Assembly: GCA_001599935.1 (NCBI GenBank)
Contig: BCIJ01000008.1
Span: forward strand, 526,922-590,921
Source of the DNA: Holtermannia corniformis
Lineage: Eukaryota; Basidiomycota; Tremellomycetes; Holtermanniales
DNA: 64,000 bases
Direction: 5' to 3'
The position numbers were made by a program, and so were the translations under genes. The notes beneath the pieces were generated by a model. The model did not search any database. It saw nothing but the letters and a program-made list of their open reading frames with translations, and was not told the origin of the DNA. Numbering within the stretch: the stretch's first letter is position 1; each line of letters starts with the position of its first letter. Shown here in pieces: positions 1-8,893 of this stretch.

Positions 1-63
1 TTCTTTGCGAACAAGGGATTTCACCCAAACTGGCGTTTGGCGGCGATTGCGGATCCAGGTTGG

Positions 64-82
64 GCGATCGCTGGGCGATCGC
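64..82. repeat. GCGATCGC decamer array, 2 copies
   Basis: Two GCGATCGC octamers (64-71 and 75-82) lie inside the chromovirus integrase coding region, where related integrases have no equivalent residues in my recollection of the family. They belong to the dispersed repeat described for 1982-2047. Confidence 0.7.
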
Positions 83-345
83 TGGCAACAGATCTCTCCC
101 ACGTTCACCGGTTATTGCAGGAGGCTCTTGGCGCCGCGGCACAGCGAGCAAAAACGGCCTATGACAAAAACCATCGTGACGGGCCAGATTATGTTGTGGG
201 CGATCTGGTACTCATATCAACCAAAAATCTGGCATCCACACCGCCGTCCAAGAAATTGGGACCGAAATTTCTCGGTCCATTCCCAGTGGTGGAGAAGGTG
301 TCTGGCGTAGCGTACCGTGTTGGGTTACAACCCAGCATGAAGATA

Positions 346-1653
346 CAGTGTGTTTCAAAAAAAAGTTTACACTCGCGCTAGCTTCGTGTTTCGCCACTTG
401 ACTATAAGACCTGATGCCTTTGCCTTGAATTTTTTCTCGCAACATCCACTCGCAATGGTCAAGCTTACACCCAGTAAGATGGGACGAGCAGACGAGATGA
501 GAAGGAATGGCCGCTCGTACCGGCAGATTGCAGCAGAGCTCAAAGTCTCGTTTGCAGCAGTGAGGCAACGTCTCCTGGCAGCTGCTGCTCGAGGCCACCT
601 ACACACCGTCAAGCCTACCGGGCGGCCAAGACTGAGCATGCGGCTTGTTCGTCGCGTCCATCGCTCCCTTGTGGCCCACCCCTTCCGCTCCCACCGCGAT
701 ATTGGTCGAGATTTTGGCATCTCCCACTCAAGCGTCAGACGAATCGCTCGTACCTACCTTCTTTATCGCTTTGTATCTCGTCAGAAACCCCTCCTCACGG
801 ACAAAGCTCGCAGGACCCGGCGCCACTGGGTCAGAGAGGTCCGAAACACTGATTGGTCATCCATTATATGGACAGACGAGGCCATGGTCAAGATTGGAGA
901 CCAGGGAAAGAGGTGCGCTTCAATGCTCTTACTATATGAGCTCGTACTGACCGCTATAGATGGGTTACAAGGCCCAGAAATACGGCAAATGATGCTCGCT
1001 ATACCACTCCACGTCTTCGCCAAGGCAAACGCCTGATGATCTGGGGTGCAATGAGCTACGGCCGGAAGTATCCCTTGGTCAAGATTGACCTTTCGAAGGG
1101 TAACTTCAACGGGCAGCGTTATCTTGACGAGATCCTTCGGCCCCACCTTGCCAAGCACCTCAATTATCTGCGACGATATGGCCAACGTCACGCTGCAGTC
1201 GTTGAGGATGGATCAAGGATACATTTCGCAAAAAAGATCCGCAAGCAGAAAGAGCAGCTTCGTCTCAATTCACTTCCTCATCCTCCCTACTCGCCAGACC
1301 TTAATCCCATTGAGAACATGTGGGCGCTTCTCAAGCGTCGCTTGCGACGTCGATCAAGAATGCCCACATCGCAGGAGGAACTGTGGGATGCAATACAGGA
1401 GGAATGGGATGCTATCCCAATCAGCACGGTCAACAAGCTCATTGACACGATGCCAGAGCGTGTGGACGCTCTTAGGAAGAGCCGTGGATGGTCAACGAAG
1501 TGGTAGAGCCTCGTCAGCGGACTTAAGATGATGTAGATGCAGTTTGGTAGCGTAGTCTGACTGCTGAGCCAAGTAATGCATGTAATCACGAAAACTGCGC
1601 GTGAAAAGCGCACTCCCGAAGTGCCACTGTAAACAAATTAAAGAAACACACTG
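346..1653 (+). mobile_element. Tc1/mariner DNA transposon, complete, with TIRs and TA duplication
   Basis: The 1308-bp element is bounded by TA at 344-345 and TA at 1654-1655, the target duplication expected of Tc1/mariner. Its ends are inverted: CAGTGTGTTTC at 346-356 and the complement at 1643-1653. A second matching block GTTTACA lies at the same offset on each side (365-371 and 1628-1634), giving an imperfect TIR of about 26 bp. Removing the element and one TA puts the flanking chromovirus reading frame back in register across a conserved motif. This fixes both the boundaries and the order of events: the chromovirus came first. The single gene inside (455-1506) has no visible lesion. Confidence 0.93.
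455..1506 (+). CDS. Tc1/mariner transposase, DD34E, one intron
   Basis: The model is join(455..912,960..1506), 334 aa, the usual length for Tc1 transposases. A 47-bp GT-AG intron (913-959) separates exon 1 from exon 2; splicing creates KRWVTRP followed by LMIWGAMSYG, both standard in the family. The N terminus has paired helix-turn-helix DNA-binding regions (RSYRQIAAELKVS; HRDIGRDFGISHSSVRRI). The catalytic triad is visible: Asp in IIWTDEA, Asp in VVEDGSRIH, and Glu in PPYSPDLNPIENMW. Exactly 34 residues separate the last two, the DD34E signature. The start at 455 was preferred over an in-frame codon inside the TIR. No stop or frameshift is present, so activity is possible but not shown. Confidence 0.9.
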
Positions 1654-1981
1654 TACATGATGTGTTTCACACATCGGCCTTAAAACCTTTCAAGCAGAAT
1701 GTTTGGGAGGGTCGCGAGGAGGTTGCGCCTGACGTGGAAGTGATCAATGGTGCGGAGGAGTTTGAGGTAAGCGCGGTGGTGGACAGCAAGCTACGTTACA
1801 AAGCGTTGTGGTACTTGGTGCAGTGGAAGGGATACGAGAATACGCCTGATGAGTTTACTTGGGAGCCGGCTGTTGGATTGGAGAACGCGACCGACATGGT
1901 CTTGGCTTTCCACGAGAGACACCCTCAGAAGCCTAAACCGGCCGACGCCAGTCGGTTGGTGTAGGGCGTGAGCAGGTGTGG

Positions 1982-2047
1982 GCGATCGCTGGCGATCGCC
2001 TTGTACATTAATACTTAGGGGGTACCACGGCGATCGCTGGCGATCGC
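1982..2047. repeat. GCGATCGC decamer arrays, 2 + 2 copies
   Basis: Two tandem pairs of the unit TGGCGATCGC have octamers at 1982-1989, 1992-1999, 2030-2037 and 2040-2047. Each has a 10-bp period built around the palindrome GCGATCGC. The arrays lie just downstream of the chromovirus stop codon. Confidence 0.85.
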
Positions 2048-2054
2048 TAAGGCC

Positions 2055-2074
2055 ACGCGACGAGCTCGTCGCGT
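2055..2074. repeat. 20-bp perfect palindrome
   Basis: ACGCGACGAGCTCGTCGCGT is identical to its reverse complement. It starts 7 bp after a GCGATCGC array. A second 20-bp palindrome with the same ACGAGCTCGT centre lies at 4089-4108. Confidence 0.85.
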
Positions 2075-2616
2075 CTTGTATGGGGGAGCTGCCATGATTA
2101 GTGTATGAAGGAGGATTCGCCGTATGCTCTGGCATCGCTGGTCGGCTAGTTTACAAATTTTTAAATGTTTTTTGGGTTTTGTATTTTCTGAGTAAAAAGA
2201 GGTAGAGCAAAATGAAAGAAAGACCAGCGTGCGTTGGGGGACCGTAGTCAAGCCCGACCTTTACCCTTGCCTTTCGGCGAAGGGGAGCGGCGAGGACCGC
2301 GGGGCTCTGCGGGAGCCATACCTTGCCTTTCGCGACGAGCGGCGCTCGAGGACTCCATGGCCATCATGGCCCGGTGGATCCCTAAAAGCAATGAGTAAGT
2401 GAAGTGTGAGTATCACTGAACACATACCATAGCGAAGGTGCGGAATGCGCTCCAGAACCCGGGCGACATCCAGGGAATCGGCGCGCATGTCCGCCCAACT
2501 CGTCAAGGTGGTGTACACCTCGTCGAGCTCGCCGAGCACGTCTTCGCGGACCTCCCGATCGAAATGGGCAGTGCCAATATTCGAGGCCCTATTCAAAGGT
2601 ATAAGTACAATTGCTG

Positions 2617-2644
2617 GCGATCGCTGGCGATCGCTGGCGATCGC
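2617..2644. repeat. GCGATCGC decamer array, 3 copies, intronic
   Basis: Three exact TGGCGATCGC units have octamers at 2617-2624, 2627-2634 and 2637-2644. They lie inside an intron of the minus-strand gag-like gene, between the donor near 2658 and the acceptor near 2598. Confidence 0.85.
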
Positions 2645-3082
2645 CAAGATGAAACCACTTACTTCGGGACCAACGAACAAGTTGTCGACTGCCACCGGCA
2701 CGCCAGGCAGGCAGGGTCCTTATCGGCCGTGACACACATGAAGAACGGAACCACTTCCAAAGCCGCCATCTTCTCAACCTTGCTGGCGCGGTTGACACAC
2801 GACAGGCAGGGTCTCGGGGGCAGGTGCACCCGGCGATGGGACACGGCGCTCAANATGGACTGAACAGGTAAGAAAAGTAGACTGATCACTGCAGGAACAT
2901 ACCTTTCGCTTCGACACCTTGGTGTCGGGCGTGGTGTCGGATACCGAGCGGCGTCGGGACGGGTCTGCGCGGTGCTGCAGCTGCAGCCCGTACTCCTTGG
3001 CGGCGTCGTCGATCAGGACGCCGATCACCTTCCATTCCGTCGGCATGGCACCGGCGGCGAGGGTGAGACCCGCTTGCCGCGG

Positions 3083-3100
3083 GCGATCGCGGGCGATCGC
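3083..3100. repeat. GCGATCGC pair inside an exon
   Basis: Octamers at 3083-3090 and 3093-3100 encode part of EWAIARDRPR in the gag-like gene. The 10-bp period is kept although it is not a multiple of three. Single octamers occur nearby at 3531-3538 and 4060-4067. Confidence 0.75.
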
Positions 3101-4088
3101 CCACTCGGAGATCGACGACAGGTGTGACACTGCATCACGCCGGGCAAGTTGGAACTCGGCCGGCTCGCCATCCAAGAGCACCACGGATTCAGAGCGGGCG
3201 CGGACCTGAAAAAATTAGAGGGGGACAAAGGTAAAAGAAAAGAGAAACTCACAGAGGACATGGCGTCCGCCAACTCGCCGAGGTCGTCGTCGGGCTCGGT
3301 CGACCCAGCTTCGTACTCGTCGTCCGATCCCACGATCTCCACGATCTTGGCGGACGAGGTGGCGGGCTTCCTCTTGGACGAGGAAGTCTTAGTCCGCTTA
3401 TCATGAGGGGGAGGCGGGGACATGTCGCGGGATAACCGTCGCTTGCGGGCGCCGGTTTCGGTTTTAATTTCGCCCGCGGCCGGCGCGGGCGTGGTGGGCT
3501 GCAACAAGTCAATCACGTCGGGCAAATTGGGCGATCGCTGGCGACTCAAGAACACACCTTGGCGGGCGACGAGCCAGACGGCTGAGCAGCGGTGGGCGCG
3601 GGGGGAGCCGAGGGACCAGACACCACTGGCTCGGGCGAATCAGGCGGCGGCGTCAAAGACACCTGATGGGATCAGCGAGGAGGATCGATCGCCAACAAAG
3701 ATCATCATTACCTCCTTGGTGGGCGTCGCCTTCTTGGCGGCGGCAGCGGCGGCGGCTCCCTTCAGCTTGCGGCGCGGCGGCATGATTCAAGCAAAGTTGA
3801 GTGGTGGTTGTTGGTGGAAGAAAAGTCGACGCACGCTGCCGGTTTTGTAGCGGCTCTTGTGAGATGGGGCGAACCGTGCACCGGCGACATCGGTCGCCAC
3901 TCAGGGTTCAAACCATCACCACCGGCGACGGTGTTTCAACACCTCGGGCAAGATCACTAGCCACTTCCTTTGACGGGCGCGCGCACGTGGTTGGAAGGAG
4001 GGCCCAGGTCGGCCGATCGGCCTCCAATACCCGACGGGCGATTCGCGAAACGATCGTTGGCGATCGCCAGAAGTGCCGGGTACAACTT

Positions 4089-4108
4089 GCGCAACGAGCT
4101 CGTTGCGC
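4089..4108. repeat. 20-bp perfect palindrome
   Basis: GCGCAACGAGCTCGTTGCGC equals its reverse complement and lies 22 bp from a GCGATCGC octamer. It shares the central ten bases with the palindrome at 2055-2074. Confidence 0.85.
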
Positions 4109-4357
4109 TACTGAAGGAGGGGCTGCTGTTACGGGCCAGGCGGAGGGACAAGAAGGGGTTAGCGGAGGGGTTGGGGAATACGGGGATTGGCCGCGGCAGT
4201 GGCGCGGCGGGGGATGTCTCGAACAATTGTACAAGCTCGAGTCTTCGAGAGCTTTAATCATAGGTTCTAAGCAAAGGCTACCCTAGACTCCCGAGGCCGC
4301 TTCCTGGTCCTCGTCTTGCCCATTACTCGTTACTCTACTTGCCCATCACTTTTCCCA

Positions 4358-4375
4358 GCGATCGCCAGCGATCGC
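4358..4375. repeat. GCGATCGC decamer array, 2 copies
   Basis: Octamers at 4358-4365 and 4368-4375 read AGCGATCGCC twice, the complement orientation of the same decamer. They lie just beyond the point where the copia reading frame is truncated. Confidence 0.85.
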
Positions 4376-4409
4376 CAGTCGTCGACTACACCAACGCGAC
4401 TGATTTACT

Positions 4410-5741
4410 TCACCGACGGGACCTCGTCGCCACCCTAAATCCTCCTGGGGCTAGCCCTAACAAACAGTCACGAATGGTGAATGTCTTCTCGCCCACGAAG
4501 AGGCGAACCTGACCTTTGCCAGACGCGTTGATAACGGTGTCATTGGCAATGCGAATGGCCTGGTCGCTTGGCTCGAGAGACTCGAACCACTCTGCGTGGT
4601 TGAACATATGCACGTTGGCACCCGAGTCGATGATGACACGACTGCGCGCCTTGGCTGACGACGTGGCCGCGAGGAGACCGTAGACGGGTTTGTCATTGAT
4701 CATCGAGAACTGGACCTCGTCGTCGATGATAGCGAGGTTGGCCGTTGGACGAGCAGATGCGTTGGCGCCAGTGGCAGGCGTGGGTGCGGCGTTCGGTCTC
4801 CCCCATGATGGTGCGCGATCGTGGGGCTGGCGTTTGTTTTGATCATCGCGCTCGCGCTCGCGCATTTGCCATGGCGCCAGATGATCGGATGCGCGCGGAG
4901 GACTGCTGCGGCAATACTTTGCAATGTGCCCAGGTTTATAACACGTCCAGCACGTTGACGGCTCGCGACGCGGGGTTTCGGCTGAAGCTGGGGCGTTTCC
5001 CACGTACGCGTGCGTGCGAAGAGCGTAGGACTGTGGCGCGTATGTGGTCTCCTCCGACTCATAGCGACTGACTTGAGAGACAATGTGCTCGGGCGTGAAT
5101 GCGGCACCCATCGACACACTTTGACCTTCGAGCATGCGTTTCTCTGCCAAGAAACGCGGCGGAAGAGCATTACACAGCCGCATCGCGATGAGTTGCGGCG
5201 ACTGAGCGATGCCGTTGCGAGAAAGTGTTGCGACGAGAGGTTCGAAACGCTCTTTGTAGAATTTTGCGATTGTTTCGTTGTCTCGCATGCGCATTTCCAC
5301 CAGCTGATTTTCGAGGAGTAGCTTAGACATCATGTCTTTCGGAGCGTCATAACGCGTCTTGATGTCGGCGAGCAGCAGGAATGCGTCGTCGAAGTCTGGA
5401 ATGACCATGGAGACTGACTCAGCGAGACTCATTTCGATGATTGAGCACGCGCGGTCATTGCGCCGTCTCCAGTACGCGTAACCTGGCTGACCCATGAGAG
5501 GACCGACAGCTGTTGGCACGACGCCGTGCTCCCTCATGAGAGCGCGCACGCTCTTCCACCATGCTGGATAATTGTCCGACCCGTTGAGTTTGATCGTGGT
5601 CTCAAGCGACAGTTGCGCGATCGGCAGCAGCAGGTCTGCCGGCTCTTGCTCAGCCATATTCGGCAGCGGTTGCAGATGGATTCTGTCGATCGCGTCGTTG
5701 AGAGGGAGCAAGGGTTGTGCTTGAGACCGAGTAGCGACCAC
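4410..5741 (-). mobile_element. Ty1/copia fragment: gag, zinc knuckle and start of protease
   Basis: One minus-strand frame of about 443 codons encodes a copia-type Gag: a conserved opening around LNGSDNYPAWWKSVRALM, a UBN2-like helical capsid region, and a CCHC zinc knuckle CWTCYKPGHIAKYC near residue 265. It then enters the aspartic protease (VIIDSGANVHMF, catalytic DSG). It stops soon after that motif near 4447; integrase, reverse transcriptase and RNase H are absent, so only the 5' part of the element remains. The first codon of the frame is GTG (5739-5741); the first ATG in frame is 5657-5655, so the natural start may be mutated. No LTR was identified upstream. Confidence 0.85.
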
Positions 5742-6363
5742 CGTGATAGACTAGTGCACTTGCCTAACTCTAGACCGACAACAGTTGGCAACTGATGCGG
5801 CCACCAGGAATTATGGGTTCTAAGACTCTAACCCCCTGGGTTTCTACCACTTTCCCACGCTACAGAGGCCGACGGCGCAACCTCTGCAGTATTCGTGTAG
5901 CCGAAAAAACGCTCGCCGATAGAGTAGACGGCGATAGAGTCTCGGGTTGGAGTAGTAGAAACTTGTATTGAGAGCGTCGCGTTGTTTGAGCGGTGGATGC
6001 TCGGTTCTGATGGTTCGACGGGTGGCAAAAAGCTTCCTGACGGATCGGCGGTCAACGATGCGCACTCGGGACTCGATGGACGTCGCACTTGCGGAGCCAA
6101 GCTCCCCTTGAATCTGCTCGTAGCGAAGCTTGGAAGAGAATGGGCTCAAAACCTGTCGGAGAGGAAGTGGTTCATCGACTATGGACAACTGACGAACTAG
6201 ACACTGGGGCTTAACCCCTCTGAGACCTCTGAGACGCCGAAAGCCCTAACCCTCACTCACTCACAATCTCGAGCGTTGTGCCACTTCCGGTCACGTGACA
6301 TCACAGCCTTAATCGAAGCCAACTTGGTCACTCAGCGGCGCTTCCATAGTCGTCAACACCAGC
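5742..6363. other. Gap upstream of the copia gag
   Basis: This is where a copia 5' LTR and leader would be expected, but no TG...CA unit with a repeat partner could be recognised. It contains GTCACGTGAC (around 6293), an E-box-like palindrome, and no convincing ORF. Confidence 0.4.
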
Positions 6364-6897
6364 ATGAACGAGGCGCAGTCCGGCTCCTTGGCCACACTGT
6401 ACCCCGAGGACTTTGCGTCCACACCCCAGCAGCGATTAGAAGAGCGTGTCTCGATTCAGGTGGCCATCCGGAGCGCCGTGATCTCCATGACCGCACAGGC
6501 GCAGCGCTCCGCCCTAGGAGTCGGAGCCAAGCATTCGACAAAGCTCAGTGGCCGCGTTTTCGGCCGTGCTCAAGACGAACATCTGGCTCAAAGGGCTCGC
6601 TACGTTCAACGTGACCATAGACGATGATATTGCCGCATGCTGCGGAAACAAGGTCGTTCCGTTTAGGGACACCGAGTGGTTTGCGGCATAGGAGGAGGTC
6701 CGCGCTGAGCGCAAGCAAGAAGCGGCGGTGGCGGGGGNGGATAAGGGAAAGCGGAGAGCAGAAGACGAGTACATTCCGAGTAAGGGTTTTGCTTGGTTCC
6801 GTGTTCGTACTGATATATCAGCGCGGAGCAAGAAAACACGTCTTCAAGAACCCCGATCACGACCTACTCGGACACGTCAAGCTCCTAGCCGTCTTGG
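6364..6897 (+). pseudogene. Relic of a transposon-linked or gag-like gene
   Basis: The frame opens MNEAQSGSLATLYPEDFAST (6364) and runs with protein-like composition to about 6535. A one-base shift then gives a second coherent frame (VLKTNIWLKGLATFNVTI), broken by TAG at 6690-6692 before a Lys/Arg/Glu-rich tail with an N at 6738. A GT-AG intron may follow (about 6770-6820). One frameshift and one nonsense codon in an otherwise coherent protein point to a decayed gene. I do not recognise the family. Confidence 0.4.
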
Positions 6898-7090
6898 TAA
6901 CTGTGTGTTCAGCGATGGCCCGCGTCGACGGAGAGTGCTAATCCAATTCAGTTGCTTCGGGCTCGACTTTGCTGGCGGATCCTCGTCAGTGTTCCTTCAC
7001 GACGATGGCAGGCTACTCTGATACCAGCTTCTCTCGACAGCTCCGGGACCCATCTCAATTCCTGAAGCGCAGGCCTCAGTGAACATCTCG

Positions 7091-7772
7091 ATGGCCGCAG
7101 CGGCCGAACCTTCCAATCCGCTCCCTGTCGCCTCAATCACTCCGGTACTTGGTGAGGAGAAGACGAGTCTGCGTTCAGGGACCCGTAAGCCAGACATCGT
7201 CGCTCGGCTAAAGGCGACCGGACTGCACGGCATTCTTCTCCAAATCTTTTTCACCGTCTGCGAGGTCAAAGGTCTCCAGCTACTCGTGGAGCCAGCGCCT
7301 GACGCGCCTGCCGAGATCCAAAACCAGTACGAGACCCGCACACTTGAGCTGTCGCTCAAATCCCACGGCGGTGGCCGAGATGAAGTTGCCGAGCAAGCCG
7401 ACAGTGAGCCTGAAGGCGGACGAGGCGGGTCGGGAGGGCATGAGCGCGAGGGCGTTGGACTTGCGAGCGAAAATGATGATGTCAACGAGAAGAACGCGGT
7501 TGATGGTATGTCTATGACACCCGTTTTTCGACTGCCAAACTGTGGCGCTAATAACCTCGAAAACCACAGATGCCGACGCCGTGTACAAGAGAAATCTGCG
7601 CATCTTGCGGCGGCGTGGTGCAAAGATCTACCTGATAACACCATCACTACTCGACAAAGCTTTGGCCCAAGCACAGAAGCCAAGCACGACCTCGGATTCG
7701 CCGGCTACGAAGCTCCACGTCGCGCACACCACTTTTGAGCTCGACAGCCGGGTAAAGGTCGCCCATGTTTGA
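7091..7772 (+). CDS. Hypothetical protein, two exons
   Basis: The model is join(7091..7505,7570..7772), 205 aa. Exon 1 reads MAAAAEPSNPLPVASITPVL, later HGILLQIFFTVCEVKGLQLL, then an acidic Gly/Glu stretch. A 64-bp GT-AG intron precedes a basic exon 2 (VYKRNLRILRRRGAKIYLIT). The frame is open upstream from 7024, so 7091 may be an internal Met and the ORF could be the 3' part of the relic at 6364-6897. No domain was recognised. Confidence 0.45.
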
Positions 7773-8638
7773 TGCGTCTGCGTAGAGGATGTCACGGTGT
7801 AGAGGCATATAAAGTACCCATGTGTGACAAAGTGTTTGTGAGGAGCGATCGAGTCGTGGAGAAAGCCAGTTGGCAGCACCCCGCATCTCAGCGCAATAGC
7901 ACAACAGGTCTTCTCCTTATCCATTTCTCAGCGGCACGCTCTTCAGCTCGGCTTCTGAAAGTGTTCTCGTCCACCCGCACCGGCAGACACGTGATGCATG
8001 ACGCAGGACGTGGCTCGAACAAGCCATAGAGTGCAGGTCTCACCGGCCATCACTCTCCTAGCGTTGTTCACGACTCGATCACTTCGCGTACTGTCGCCGT
8101 ACAAGTCTTGTGCATACCGTTCAAGCGTCTTCGGTGAGAAAATATATTTGGAAGACGCCCACTGCTGATGAACTGCCGCTGAGGTGTGTTGAGATGTTGC
8201 GCGATCAACAATGTGTCTTACTTATTGGGTTGGCTGTGCGTGGCTTCGAATGCCTGAATGGGACTGCAAACGGTCTCCTGGGAATCGTTGGTAGGCAGAT
8301 TGCCAGCAAGAGTCATACACGGTACGCCAGTCGGACCACTCGGTCCCGTGGCGGCCAGACCGTGTCTGCGGTGACTGTGATGTCGTCTGACTTTTCCGCT
8401 TGATGCAGGCTCTCCGTAGGAAACTACTGTGGTGTATCTGCTCATGCTCTGTGGATTTCGACTGAACTGACCGTAATATATGCGACCGAAAGCCGCTCAT
8501 CGACACCTTTGTGGCTGAGCGGGCCGCGCTTATTGTCGAGTGGCAACTCATCTACGGTGGCGACATGAAGGTGCATCTACGGTCATGCTGTATACGACCG
8601 GTGCATATTCCAGACTAATGCACGGCAATCCCGCACGA
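7773..8638. other. Gene-free stretch
   Basis: I see no coherent coding region, tRNA signature or repeat here. Short ORFs on both strands show no conserved features. Confidence 0.4.
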
Positions 8639-8861
8639 CTAGGAGATGTGCACAATCCCTCGAGCGTCCGCCTCATGGTTTGACCACGCGTTCCATAGCT
8701 TCCGGCTGTCGACCGGGTAGGCGTCGGCGTTGCCCGCGAACACGTCCTCTTGCGAGTAAACCCAAACGTCGCATGAAGGGCATGCAAGCGCAATGTACTG
8801 CAGTGATGGCGTCGTGAACGGTATCATTGAATGACCACAACTTGAGCACGATGATGGGGGA
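8639..8861 (-). CDS. Small zinc-ribbon protein, 3' exon (copy 1)
   Basis: The minus-strand exon ends at a stop at 8639-8641. It encodes CSSCGHSMIPF, then PSL, then CPSCDVWVYSQED: two CxxC pairs separated by 18 residues, the layout of a zinc ribbon. An acceptor CGCTAG with TACTGAT just upstream (intron about 8862-8915) shows that a 5' exon exists, but I could not fix it. The same motif with identical spacing occurs at 9541-9783, so the two are paralogs. The protein continues about 45 residues beyond the ribbon. Function unknown. Confidence 0.45.
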
Positions 8862-8893
8862 CTAGCGAGTATCAGTACGACGCCAGTCGCCAC

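Larger units (their letters stand above)
1..1964 (+). mobile_element. Ty3/Gypsy chromovirus, 3' end of pol, split by a Tc1 insertion
   Basis: The frame is open from base 1. It first encodes the end of a retroviral-type integrase, beginning FFANKGFHPNW, followed by the typical linker with LGPKFLGPFPVVEKV and AYRVGLQPSMKI up to about 345. The frame resumes at 1656 with the conserved FH-S-LKPF block and then a chromodomain (residues like YLVQWKGYENTPDEFTWEP, about 1800-1865), stopping at 1962-1964. A chromodomain at the integrase C terminus is diagnostic of chromoviruses and is thought to steer integration to heterochromatin. Gag, protease and reverse transcriptase lie outside the window, and no 3' LTR was recognised after the stop. 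Two copies of a GCGATCGC motif (64-82) sit in the integrase part and look inserted. The element is dead as it stands because a DNA transposon occupies 346-1653. Confidence 0.85.
2248..3783 (-). pseudogene. Gag-like or orphan multi-exon gene, probably decayed
   Basis: On the minus strand the gene starts MPPRRKLKG followed by an alanine run (ATG 3781-3783). It continues through about seven exons: a Ser/Pro-rich acidic part with SDDEYEAGSTEPDDD, a charged middle (GAMPTEWKVIGVLIDDAAKEYG), and a Cys-rich segment with CLSC and CLAC pairs that could bind zinc. A conserved-looking block DREVREDVLGELDEVYTTLT and a basic tail end at 2248. I do not recognise the family; the arrangement recalls transposon-linked genes of mushrooms. 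Signs of decay: exon 2 needs a one-base shift in a C run (about 3595-3605) to join cleanly, and one base (2854) is N. GCGATCGC units sit in at least two introns (2617-2644; 3531-3538) and in one exon (3083-3100). Confidence 0.4.
3784..4409. other. Non-coding, repeat-bearing gap
   Basis: No convincing gene lies between the gag-like gene and the copia fragment. The stretch holds a single GCGATCGC (4060-4067), the palindrome at 4089-4108 and a two-copy array at 4358-4375. Short ORFs on both strands lack recognisable features. Confidence 0.5.

Noticed and set aside
64..4375. GCGATCGC as a sign of cyanobacterial (HIP1) contamination
   Set aside because: The same bases lie in a chromovirus and in spliced eukaryotic genes, with a 10-bp tandem period not typical of HIP1.
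6241..6262. Telomere-like CCCTAACCCT
   Set aside because: Only one and a half units, far from any array; chance.
7015..7026. ACTCTGATACCA as the complement of a tRNA-Met primer-binding site of an LTR element
   Set aside because: No LTR end (CA) adjoins it and no LTR pair was found; it may be an intron/exon border of the gene at 7091.
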